From: Acidobacteriota bacterium
GTDB taxonomy: Bacteria; Acidobacteriota; Thermoanaerobaculia; Multivoradales; JBCCEF01
DNA: 52,772 bases
Direction: 5' to 3'
Assembly (NCBI GenBank): GCA_039028635.1
Contig: JBCCHV010000043.1
Coordinates: 1 to 52,772 of the forward strand
Part shown: piece after piece, positions 33,692 through 41,525 of the stretch
How the letters are laid out: each line of letters starts with the position of its first letter
Numbering within the stretch: position 1 is the stretch's first letter
Notes under the pieces: model-generated
Told to the model about the DNA's origin: nothing
The model's database searches: none
Seen by the model: the letters and a program-made list of their open reading frames with translations, nothing else
Position numbers and translations under genes: made by a program

Positions 33692-34896
33692 GGGCGGGAG
33701 AACACCGCCGCGGCATTGCAGCCCCCGAAGGCGAGGTTGAGCGAAACCGCGTGCCGGCCAGCGACGGCGCGCGCCTCACCGGTCACCAGGGCGACCGGCA
33801 GCGCCGGATCGACGGCCCCGTCGCCGGGCGTCGGATGGACCTTGCCATGGACTAGGCCGAGCACCGTCGCCACCGCCTCGAGGCAGCCCGCCGAACCCAG
33901 CAGGTGACCGACGCAGGCCTTCGACGAGGTCACCGGAAGGGTCTCGGCAGCGCTTCCCAGAATGGCTTCGAGGGCGCGCCACTCGGCAGCGTCGTTGTGC
34001 GGCGTGCCGGTGCCGTGGGCATTGACGAAGGAAAGATCGTCGGCCTCGAGACCGGCATCGGCGATCGCTCGGCGCAGCGCTCGAGCGGCGCCCTCGCCCT
34101 CGGGCTGCGGCGCCGTCATGTGATGGGAGTCGCTGCTCGCTCCGCTGCCGGCGAGCAGCGCCAGGATCTCGACGTCGCGCCGACGGGCCGACTCGAGGGG
34201 CTCGAGCAGGAGCGCCGCTCCCCCTTCTCCGATGGAAAGGCCGGCCCGATCATCGCGAAACGGCCGACAGGGCCGCTCGTCGACGGAGCGCAGGCTGTTG
34301 AAGCCGCTGTAGGTGGTGCGGCAGAGGGAATCGGCACCGCCGACGAGGGCGGCATCGACTTCGCCGCTGCGCAGGGCGTCGAGGGCCAGGCCGAGGGCGA
34401 GGGTTCCGGAAGCGCAGGCCGACGATACGGTCTCGACGGGTCCCTGCAGACCGAGGGTCCGGGCGACGTTCTCGGCCGGGCTGCTCACCTGCTGGGAGAC
34501 GAGCCAGGCGATTCCCGGCTGGTCGGAGCCCTCACCCGCGAAGCGCTCGAGGCCGCCGTAGAACTTCTCGCCTTCGAGCATGCCACCGGTGCTGCTGGCG
34601 AAAAAAGCCCCGACGGTGCCCTGCGGCAGACCACCGGCAGTGGCCTCGAGGGACGCCGCCAAGGCGAAGCGGTCGGCCCAGGCCAAGCGTCGCCAGTCGG
34701 CCACCTTCGCCGCCAGCTCCGCCGGCGCCGGCGGCACCTGGCCAGCGAGGTGAGTGGCGTAGGCGCTGTGCTCGAAGCGATCGAAGGGGCCGAGAGCGCA
34801 GTCGCCGGAGCACAGGCCGCGCCACAGCGGCTCGACGCCCCAGCCAAAGGCCGAAACGGCGCCCAATCCGGTGACGGCGACCGACGGTGAGCTCAT
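33688..34896 (-). CDS. Active beta-ketoacyl-ACP synthase, FabF/KAS II type (402 aa)
   Basis: The Cys-His-His triad is complete: VSSACASGTLALG (nucleophile Cys), FVNAHGTGTPHND and SSKACVGHLLGSAG. The length and the N-terminal 'SVAVTGLGAVSAFGWGVEPLW' fit FabF-type ketosynthases. It would condense malonyl-ACP with the growing chain on the ACP encoded directly upstream (4-base overlap) and pair with the triad-less KS-like protein encoded downstream. Being in one overlapping operon with ACP, KS-like, GT2 and KR argues for a dedicated secondary pathway, not housekeeping fatty acid synthesis. Confidence 0.93.
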   Translation of the reverse strand: MSSPSVAVTGLGAVSAFGWGVEPLWRGLCSGDCALGPFDRFEHSAYATHLAGQVPPAPAELAAKVADWRRLAWADRFALAASLEATAGGLPQGTVGAFFASSTGGMLEGEKFYGGLERFAGEGSDQPGIAWLVSQQVSSPAENVARTLGLQGPVETVSSACASGTLALGLALDALRSGEVDAALVGGADSLCRTTYSGFNSLRSVDERPCRPFRDDRAGLSIGEGGAALLLEPLESARRRDVEILALLAGSGASSDSHHMTAPQPEGEGAARALRRAIADAGLEADDLSFVNAHGTGTPHNDAAEWRALEAILGSAAETLPVTSSKACVGHLLGSAGCLEAVATVLGLVHGKVHPTPGDGAVDPALPVALVTGEARAVAGRHAVSLNLAFGGCNAAAVFSRP

Positions 34897-35168
34897 GCGG
34901 GAGCGGCACCGGCCGCGGCTTTACGCTCTTCCACGAAGTCCGCCAAACGCCGGCAGGAAGCGAAGGCCTCCGGGTCCATCTCGTCACTCCGAATCTTGAT
35001 CCCGTAGGCTTTCTCCATCGCGACGACCAGCTCGAGGGCATCGACCGAGTCGAGCCCCAGGCCTTCCCCGAAGAGCACGTCGTCGTCACCGATCATGTCC
35101 GGCGTCATGCCCTCGAGATTCAGGCTATCGATAATCAACTGCTTGACTTGAAGGATGGTATCCGCCAT
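34893..35168 (-). CDS. Acyl carrier protein (91 aa)
   Basis: This is a single ACP domain with the phosphopantetheine serine in LGLDSVDALELVVAMEKAYGI. It has an acidic helix II and the usual N-terminal 'ILQVKQLIIDSLNLEGMTPDMIGDDDVLF'. It carries the intermediates of the pathway whose KS gene begins in a 4-base overlap with this stop. First gene of the leftward operon; the ATG at 35168 faces the divergent ligase gene. A very long in-frame extension to 36902 is antisense to the ligase and was ignored. Confidence 0.93.
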   Translation of the reverse strand: MADTILQVKQLIIDSLNLEGMTPDMIGDDDVLFGEGLGLDSVDALELVVAMEKAYGIKIRSDEMDPEAFASCRRLADFVEERKAAAGAAPA

Positions 35169-35428
35169 CTCTGACCTCCGAGGGTGGCTGCTCGCGCAGC
35201 GCCCTGAATGACTCCGAACCAAGCCTGCAACGCGCTTCGAGCGGGGCGCCGGTGGCGCCGGCCACCCGTGAAGGGGGCGTTGACGGCACCGGTATCCGCC
35301 GGGCTCGAGATCGCTCGACCAGTCATCAACCTGCCACAAGAGATTCGCGACCATGCAGCTCGGAGCCCGTGGAGTCCCCGGACCGACCTGAGAAAGGCGG
35401 CCGCCGCGGGCCCCACGGCGAAAGCCAG

Positions 35429-35434
35429 TATTAT
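35429..35434 (+). promoter_or_regulatory. Possible -10 element of the rightward biosynthetic operon
   Basis: TATTAT at 35429-35434 is one of the few AT-rich hexamers in the 270-base divergent region. It lies 8 bases before ATG 35442 and 44 before ATG 35478. No good -35 is seen. If it is real, ATG 35478 is the more likely start of the ligase. Confidence 0.3.
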
Positions 35435-35441
35435 AGAGCAG

Positions 35442-36896
35442 ATGGGGTTGTTTCTTTCCGATTTGCGAGCGGGAGACATGAGAGGGAATCCACTGGTCCA
35501 GGCGTTCGACCGCCTGGTCTCCAAACAGCCGACGCGGGCGCTGGTGCTCTCGCCCGGCCGGCGCGCCACGGCCGAGCAGGTCGACGCCCTGGCCCGCGCC
35601 GCAGCCCGCCCCCTGGAGGTGCTGCCTCCGGGCGCCATCATCGGCCTTCTGGCACCCAACGGCCCGGCCTTTCTGGCCTCGCTGCTGGCCCTCGCCCGGG
35701 CCGGCGCGACGGCGGTGCTGTTCGACCATCGCACGCCCTCCGTCGAGCGCTGCCGAGTGGCTCGCGACATCGGCGCCTATGCCTTCCTGAGCTGCGCGAA
35801 GGGATGGCCCGACGGCCCTGAGGACTGGCGCCTGGAAGCCTTCCCGGAGGCTCTCCCGGCGACCCGATCGATCGCTCCGGGCGGGGTCATCAAGCTGACC
35901 TCCGGCACCACCGGCTCGGCCCGCGGCATCGCCGCCTCGGCGGAAGCGCTGCTGGCCGATGACGCGGCCTTGATCCGCACCATGGGCATCGCTGCCGAGG
36001 ATCGCCTGCTGGCCAATATCCCGTTCTCCCACTCCTATGGCCTGTCGAGCCTGGTGATCCCCTGCCTGGTTCGCGGCCTGCCCTTGATCGTGCCCGAGAG
36101 CGGCGGCCCGTTCGGCCCGATCTCCGCCGCCCAGCGGCTCGAAGCGACCGTTTTCCCCACCGTTCCGGCCTTTCTCTCGGCCCTCACCCGCCTCGCCGAT
36201 CCGCCGCCGACGCCGCCGACGCTGCGCCTCGTCCTGAGCGCCGGCGCGCTGCTGCGGGCGGACACCGCGGGCCGCTTCCGCGAGCGTTTCGGCCAGCCGG
36301 TCCACGTCTTCTACGGCTCCAGCGAGTCCGGCGGCATCACCTACGATCGCGAAGGCGGCGGCGCCGAGCGGGGCACCGTCGGCACCCCCGTCGAGGGCGC
36401 CCGGGTCGAGCTCGAAGAGCTCACCGAAGACTCCTCCTGCGGCGCTGGACGGGTGATCGTGCGCTCGCCCGCCGTCGCCGACACCTATCTGCCGATGGCG
36501 GACCCCCGCCTCGCCGATGGCTGCTTCCGCACCCAGGATCTCGGCCGCTGGAACCGCCACGGCGAGCTGCTGCTGGTGAGCCGCCTCGACGACATCATCA
36601 ACGTCCGCGGCAAGAAGGTGAATCCGCGCGAAGTGCAGCGCGTCCTGACGGACCACCCGGCGATCGAGGAGGTGGAGGTGTTGGCGATCCGTTGCCCGGA
36701 ACGCCAGGAACCGGTGATCCGGGCGGTCATCGCCTGTCCCCCCGGCAGCCTGTCCCGCCGCGAGGTCCTCGACTGGTGCCGCGGCCGCCTCGCCGACCAC
36801 AAGCGTCCGCGCAGCGTGGTGCTGCTCGATCGACTGCCGCGCACCCCCCGCGGCAAGGTCGACCGCGCCGCCCTCGGCCGCCTGATCTCCGCCTGA
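35442..36896 (+). CDS. AMP-dependent acyl-CoA/acyl-ACP ligase (ANL superfamily, about 484 aa)
   Basis: Adenylation motifs: IKLTSGTTGSARG (A3 P-loop), 'FPTVPAFLSALTRLA', HVFYGSSESGGITYD (A5), FRTQDLGRWNRHGELLLVSRLDDIINVRGKKVNPREVQ-type A7/A8 region and the catalytic lysine segment TPRGKVDRAAL (A10). It activates a carboxylic acid, probably an aromatic or fatty starter for loading onto CoA or the neighbouring ACP. The start is uncertain: ATG 35442 or 35478 (MRGNPLVQAF); 35208 is unlikely. First gene of the rightward operon; the deacetylase gene follows after 7 bases. Confidence 0.87.
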   Translation: MGLFLSDLRAGDMRGNPLVQAFDRLVSKQPTRALVLSPGRRATAEQVDALARAAARPLEVLPPGAIIGLLAPNGPAFLASLLALARAGATAVLFDHRTPSVERCRVARDIGAYAFLSCAKGWPDGPEDWRLEAFPEALPATRSIAPGGVIKLTSGTTGSARGIAASAEALLADDAALIRTMGIAAEDRLLANIPFSHSYGLSSLVIPCLVRGLPLIVPESGGPFGPISAAQRLEATVFPTVPAFLSALTRLADPPPTPPTLRLVLSAGALLRADTAGRFRERFGQPVHVFYGSSESGGITYDREGGGAERGTVGTPVEGARVELEELTEDSSCGAGRVIVRSPAVADTYLPMADPRLADGCFRTQDLGRWNRHGELLLVSRLDDIINVRGKKVNPREVQRVLTDHPAIEEVEVLAIRCPERQEPVIRAVIACPPGSLSRREVLDWCRGRLADHKRPRSVVLLDRLPRTPRGKVDRAALGRLISA

Positions 36897-36903
36897 CCTC
36901 ACG

Positions 36904-37740
36904 ATGAACGGCAGCGGGAGCCGGCCGGAACGATCCCGCCGGCGCTGGCGGCCGAGCCCCTTTCTGCAGGCCAGCGCCCTGCTTCACCTCGGCGCCCTCG
37001 CCGCCACCCTCTGGAAACCGGGCCTGGCGCGCTGGGCAGCCGGCGCCGTGGTCGCCGACCACGCCATCGCCATCGCCGCCGGCCTGTGGCCCCGGAGCCG
37101 CCTGCTGGGCCCCAATCTGCGCCGCTTGCCCCCGGTCACCGGAGCCGTCGCCCTGACCTTCGACGACGGACCCGACCCGCAGGTCACGCCGCGGGTGCTC
37201 GACCTGCTCGACGACGCCGGCTTTCGGGCGACCTTCTTCGTCATCGGCCGTCGCGCCCAGCGACATCCGGATCTGGTGCGCGAGATCCATCGCCGCGGCC
37301 ACCGGCTGGGCAACCACACCTACCGGCACTCGAACGCCTTTTCCCTCTTCGGGCCGCGCCGCATCGGCGACGAGATCGATCGGACTCAGCAGCTGATCAC
37401 GCAGCTCACCGGCGAGGCGCCGACACACTTTCGCGCCCCCGCCGGCCTGCGCGGTCCCTGGCTCGAGCCACTGCTACACCGCCGCTCCCTGCAGCTCGTG
37501 AGCTGGACCCGGCGCCCCTTCGACACCACGACGTCGAGTCCCGAGCGGGTGCTCGCCCGGCTGCTCCGGGATCTCGCCGCCGGCGACATCCTGCTGCTCC
37601 ACGATGGTCGCCCCAACGGACGCCCGCAGCCCCTCCCGATTCTCGAGGTTCTTCCCCCGCTTCTCGCCGAGCTCGAGCGGCGAGGGCTGCGGTCGGTCGC
37701 CCTGCCAACTTGCCCGGCGACCGGGCGGACGGTAGATTAG
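36904..37740 (+). CDS. Membrane-anchored polysaccharide deacetylase (NodB domain, 278 aa)
   Basis: Two N-terminal hydrophobic helices (about 20-60) precede a NodB homology domain. Motif 1 is LTFDDGPDP (catalytic Asp and metal Asp), motif 2 'GNHTYRHS' (HxxxH metal ligands), motif 3 FRAPAG, and motif 5 the LLLHDGRP histidine. It would remove N-acetyl groups from a sugar, perhaps the one added by the GT2 of the divergent operon. It lies 7 bases after the ligase gene and about 100 bases before the flavoenzyme gene. Confidence 0.9.
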   Translation: MNGSGSRPERSRRRWRPSPFLQASALLHLGALAATLWKPGLARWAAGAVVADHAIAIAAGLWPRSRLLGPNLRRLPPVTGAVALTFDDGPDPQVTPRVLDLLDDAGFRATFFVIGRRAQRHPDLVREIHRRGHRLGNHTYRHSNAFSLFGPRRIGDEIDRTQQLITQLTGEAPTHFRAPAGLRGPWLEPLLHRRSLQLVSWTRRPFDTTTSSPERVLARLLRDLAAGDILLLHDGRPNGRPQPLPILEVLPPLLAELERRGLRSVALPTCPATGRTVD

Positions 37741-37843
37741 GGGCAGAGGTCGCAGCTCTCAGGCCTCTCCCGAACCGATACCAGGTTCGCTCCACGGCCA
37801 CCGTCGGCCCTACCGAGCCGGCCCATCGATCGAGCCTCTCGAC

Positions 37844-39415
37844 GTGACCGAATCCTCGCCACAGACCACCGACTACGACGTCGTCGTCATCGGCGGCGCC
37901 TTCGCCGGTGGCGCCTTCAGCGGCCTGTTGCGGCGCCTCCACCCCACGGCCCGGGTGCTGGTGGTGGAGTCCCAGGAGCGCTTCGGACGCAAGGTCGGCG
38001 AGGCCACCGTCGAGGTCTCGGCCTTCTTCCTCCACCGCGTTCTCGGCCTCTACGACGTGCTCTCGCGGGAGCACCTGCCGAAGCACGGCCTGCGCTACTG
38101 GTTCAGCGATCGCACCGATCGGCCGCTGGGCGAGATGGCGGAGGTCGGCTCTGCCCGCTTGCCGCTGCTGCCGACGTTCCAGCTCGACCGCTCGAAGCTC
38201 GACGAGACCATCCTCGAGCACGCCGCCGAAGGCGGTGCGGAGATCCTGCGCCCGGCCCGCGTCAAGGCCGTCGAGCACGGCTGGCCGGTCTCGACCATCG
38301 TCGTTGACAGTGCCGCCGGAGAACGCACCGTCACCGCCCGCTGGGTGGTCGATGCTTCCGGCCGTCATCAGTTCATCGCTCGCCGGCAGCGCCTGCGGCA
38401 GCGCGTCGAGGAGCATCCGACGGCCGCCGTCTGGGGCCGCTGGCGAGGCGTCGCCGATTTCGATGGCCTGGCGGCCCGCGGCAGCGATCCCCGGCAACCC
38501 CAGCTACCGGAGCTGTCGACCGCCCGCCGGCTGGCTACCAACCACTTCTGCGGCTACGGCTGGTGGTGCTGGACGATCCCCCTCGGCGGCGGCGAGACCA
38601 GTGTCGGTCTGGTCTACAACAAAGAGCTCTTCACCCTCGCCGGCGACGGTGATCTGCGACAGCGCTATGAGTCATTCGTGCGCCAGCAGGCCGGTCTGCG
38701 GGAGCTGCTGGCGGAAGGCGAGATCTGCGAGGACGATTTCCACTCCTACAGCCATCTCCCCTACGCCACCAGCCGCTACATCGACCGCGGCTGGGCCCTG
38801 GTCGGTGACGCCGCCTCCTTCATGGATCCGTATTACAGCCCCGGCCTCGATCATGCCGCCATCTCGGTCTACGCCACCGCGCGGCTGATCGAAGACGACC
38901 TCGCGGGACGACTCGCGGGCGAGGCCCTGGGCGAGCGCGTGGAGGCCCACAACGCCAACTTCCTGCGCTCCTACGACCGCTGGCTGTCGGCCCTCTACCT
39001 CGGCAAGTACGAGCTGATGGGGGACGCCGAGCTCACCGGCGCCGCCTTCCTGCTCGACACGGCGCTCTACTACATGGGTGTCGTGAGCCCGATTCACGAC
39101 GATGTCGAGGCTCTCGCCAACCCCCTGTTCGGTCTCCCGATTCCGCAGGCCACGGTGGCCTACCGCATCCTCGCCGGCTACAACCGACGGCTGGTGCGGC
39201 TGGCGCGCTTCCGGCGCCGCATCGGGACCTACGGCAAGCGCAACGTCGGCTGGCGGCTCTACGCCAAGACCCCGGGCCTCAAGCTCGGAGCCCTCGGCAT
39301 GCTGCGCCAAGGTCTGGGCCTCTGGTGGCGCGCCGAAGCCCAGTACCTGTTCTACCGCCTGCGCCGCGGCGGCCTCGACCTCTCGGCCCCGGTCCCACAC
39401 CAAGCCACCTCCTGA
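37844..39415 (+). CDS. Flavin-dependent halogenase-like oxidoreductase (523 aa)
   Basis: The FAD site is YDVVVIGGAFAGGAFSGLL at the N-terminus, followed by VGEATVEVS as in flavin halogenases. The halogenase fingerprint W-x-W-x-I-P is present as WCWTIP (241-246). The 'FMDPYYSPG' segment (326-334) matches the FxxPxxSxG motif of phenol/pyrrole-type members. Lys80 (HLPKHGLRYWF) falls where the catalytic lysine of PrnA-type enzymes lies, but the glutamate found in tryptophan halogenases is replaced. A free-acid or carrier-bound aromatic substrate is plausible, as in xanthomonadin-type clusters. A non-halogenating monooxygenase cannot be excluded. Confidence 0.8.
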   Translation: MTESSPQTTDYDVVVIGGAFAGGAFSGLLRRLHPTARVLVVESQERFGRKVGEATVEVSAFFLHRVLGLYDVLSREHLPKHGLRYWFSDRTDRPLGEMAEVGSARLPLLPTFQLDRSKLDETILEHAAEGGAEILRPARVKAVEHGWPVSTIVVDSAAGERTVTARWVVDASGRHQFIARRQRLRQRVEEHPTAAVWGRWRGVADFDGLAARGSDPRQPQLPELSTARRLATNHFCGYGWWCWTIPLGGGETSVGLVYNKELFTLAGDGDLRQRYESFVRQQAGLRELLAEGEICEDDFHSYSHLPYATSRYIDRGWALVGDAASFMDPYYSPGLDHAAISVYATARLIEDDLAGRLAGEALGERVEAHNANFLRSYDRWLSALYLGKYELMGDAELTGAAFLLDTALYYMGVVSPIHDDVEALANPLFGLPIPQATVAYRILAGYNRRLVRLARFRRRIGTYGKRNVGWRLYAKTPGLKLGALGMLRQGLGLWWRAEAQYLFYRLRRGGLDLSAPVPHQATS

Positions 39416-39422
39416 CTTCGCT

Positions 39423-40580
39423 TTGTCGAGCCGCTCCCGGCGCCGGCGGCGCTTCGGTCGCGCCCTGGCGGAGATGCACTTTCAGCTCCGCACCGAGGGC
39501 GGCAGCGCACCGAACAAAGGAGCATCCGTTGCCCTCGGCGTCTTCATCGGCTGCCTGCCCCTCTATGGCCTGCACCTCGCCCTGTGTTTCGGAGTCGCCC
39601 GGCTCCTGCGCCTGAGTCGCCTGCGCACCTACCTCGCCGCTCACATCAACAACCCCCTTTCGGGCCCCTTCCTGGTCTCCCTCGAGCTCGCCCTCGGCCA
39701 CCGCTTGATCGAGGGCAGCTGGCCAGACCTGCGCCCGGCCCAGATTCCCAGCCTCGGCGCCATCGGCAGCCATCTCGCCGTCGGCAGTCTGGCACTCGGT
39801 CTGGTTCTGGCAGTCGTTCTCGGAGCGATCGCCTTCGTGATCGCCCGCCGCTGGCGCTCGCCAGGGTTCACCGACGAGCTGCGGGAACGGACCTCACGGC
39901 TCTACCTGGGAGCCGGCATCTTCGACTGGGAGTTCGTGCGCGGCAAGCTGCGCTGGGATCCCCTCTACTTCGCCCTGCTGCGCCGCGGGATCTTGCCCCG
40001 CAGCGGCCGTCTGCTCGATCTCGGCAGCGGACGCGGCATCGTCTCGGCCTTGCTGCGAACCGCCCGGGAGATGGCCGCCGAGGGCCGCTACCCGAGCGAC
40101 TGGTCGCCGCCGCCGGTGGTCGAAGTGGTGGCCTTCGAGCGCAACCCGAAGGCCCTCGCCGCCGCCCGTCAAGCTCTCGGCGAAGAGCACGCCGGAGCGG
40201 CCGTCGATCTCACCGCAGCGAAGTTTCCGCCGACCGAAGGAGCCCTGCTGTTCGATGTCCTCCACTATCTGCCGGCGGACGGCCAACGCCGGCTGGTCGC
40301 GAGTGTCGCCGCGGCCCTCGCTCCCGCCGGCCTGCTCATTTTGCGCGAGGCCGACGCCGACGGCGGGCTGCGTTTCCTGTGCACTCGCATCGCCGAGCGC
40401 CTCGCCGCGTTGGCTCGCGGTCACTGGCGTCAACGCTTCCACTACCGCTCCGCCGACGGCTGGCGTCAGCTACTCACCGGCGCCGGCCTCGACTGCCTCG
40501 CCGATCATCCAATGGCCACCGGCACTCCCTACTCGAATATCCTGCTGGTCGCCCGCCGGCCGCCGACCGTCGCTGGCTGA
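39423..40580 (+). CDS. DUF2062-methyltransferase fusion protein (about 385 aa)
   Basis: Residues about 20-150 are a DUF2062 membrane domain (GASVALGVFIGCLPLYGLHLALCF; INNPLSGPFLVSLELALGH; further helix near 125-145). Residues about 175-385 are a class I methyltransferase with motif I GRLLDLGSGRGIVSALL, then 'VAFERNPKALAAARQAL', 'ALLFDVLHYLP' and 'PAGLLILREAD'. The fusion puts a SAM-dependent methyltransferase at the membrane. The start is uncertain: TTG 39423 gives an arginine-rich N-terminus, ATG 39474 a shorter one; the frame upstream to 39102 is antisense-like shadow. It ends the rightward biosynthetic operon. Confidence 0.78.
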   Translation: MSSRSRRRRRFGRALAEMHFQLRTEGGSAPNKGASVALGVFIGCLPLYGLHLALCFGVARLLRLSRLRTYLAAHINNPLSGPFLVSLELALGHRLIEGSWPDLRPAQIPSLGAIGSHLAVGSLALGLVLAVVLGAIAFVIARRWRSPGFTDELRERTSRLYLGAGIFDWEFVRGKLRWDPLYFALLRRGILPRSGRLLDLGSGRGIVSALLRTAREMAAEGRYPSDWSPPPVVEVVAFERNPKALAAARQALGEEHAGAAVDLTAAKFPPTEGALLFDVLHYLPADGQRRLVASVAAALAPAGLLILREADADGGLRFLCTRIAERLAALARGHWRQRFHYRSADGWRQLLTGAGLDCLADHPMATGTPYSNILLVARRPPTVAG

Positions 40581-40653
40581 AGCCGGAAGCGATGGCGATA
40601 TTCGCCCGGTCCGAAAGGCCATCGGATCGCCCCACCCCAAGAGAGACGCCTCA

Positions 40654-41340
40654 TCACTGCCACCGGAAGGCGATCACGAAGCAGCCGACGCTTCCGGCCA
40701 AGAGCAGCAAGGCCGGGACTCGAAACCAATCGAGAAAGGACTGGACCTCGCGATCGGCATAGAGCTGGTAGAAGCGGCGGCCGCCCTCGACGTTCTCGAT
40801 GAAATCGGCGCCCCGGTAGTCCTTCAGGACGAGATCGACGGGATCGAGACGGAGCATCAGGGCGCGCCTCACCTCGGTATCCTCCGCTGGTCTTTTCGGC
40901 CGCTCGAGCAGGTCGAAGGTACTGAGCTCCTCGCCCGGCTGCAGGACGCCACTGCTGCGGTAATGGAAGAGGCGCTGATCGCGATCCCCCACCAGCGAAA
41001 CGCCGAGGCAAGCCGCCCCGCCCATCAAGCAGACCAGCGCCGCCACCATCCAGGCCCGCGAACGCGAGCGCCGACGGCGGTGGCTCCCGAGAACCGCCGA
41101 CCGCACCTGGCGGATCTCGCGCAGCTTCGCGAGCTCCTCCGAGCTCACCTCACGGCCGAGCTCCGCCACGTCCAGCTCGTAGGTCGCGAGCAAGCGTTCG
41201 AAGACCTCCTCCGAGGGATAGGAACGTCCCGTCTCCAGCTTCGAAAGGTAGGACTGCTCGATGCCGATCCGGCCGGCGGCCTCCGGTTGGGTCCACTCTC
41301 GCGCTTCCCGTGCCCGCTTCAGCAAGTCACCGAATCTCAT
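40654..41340 (-). CDS. Membrane-anchored Xre-family transcriptional regulator (228 aa)
   Basis: An N-terminal helix-turn-helix of the Xre type (LLKRAREAREWTQPEAAGRIGIEQSYLSKLETGRSYPS, about 5-45) is followed by a basic linker RRRRSRSR and a membrane helix (about 95-118). A roughly 75-residue domain and a second helix (about 202-224) complete it. DNA binding would thus occur from the membrane, possibly in response to the external loop. GGAGG lies 9 bases before the ATG. It stands alone, convergent to the DUF2062-methyltransferase gene. Target genes are unknown; the adjacent biosynthetic operon is a candidate. Confidence 0.85.
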   Translation of the reverse strand: MRFGDLLKRAREAREWTQPEAAGRIGIEQSYLSKLETGRSYPSEEVFERLLATYELDVAELGREVSSEELAKLREIRQVRSAVLGSHRRRRSRSRAWMVAALVCLMGGAACLGVSLVGDRDQRLFHYRSSGVLQPGEELSTFDLLERPKRPAEDTEVRRALMLRLDPVDLVLKDYRGADFIENVEGGRRFYQLYADREVQSFLDWFRVPALLLLAGSVGCFVIAFRWQ

Positions 41341-41525
41341 GGTTGGAAACCTCCTCTTGCTTGCGATTTCGCCTTCGGCCGGTTCCCCCGACCGCCGGCG
41401 GATGACCTCGAATCCGCCGTCAGTCTCGGGAAGTCATTCCAGGAATGCCAGGTGAATCTGCGCGACTTTTCGACCCTCTTCACGCCTGCCGAAACAGCTC
41501 CCGACCCGGAGACCGAGAACGAGCC

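Noticed and set aside
35270-35310. TTGACG at 35280 as the -35 of the ligase operon
   Set aside because: No acceptable -10 lies 16-18 bases downstream.
35208-35441. N-terminal extension of the ligase from ATG 35208
   Set aside because: The stretch lacks ligase features and lies in the divergent promoter region.
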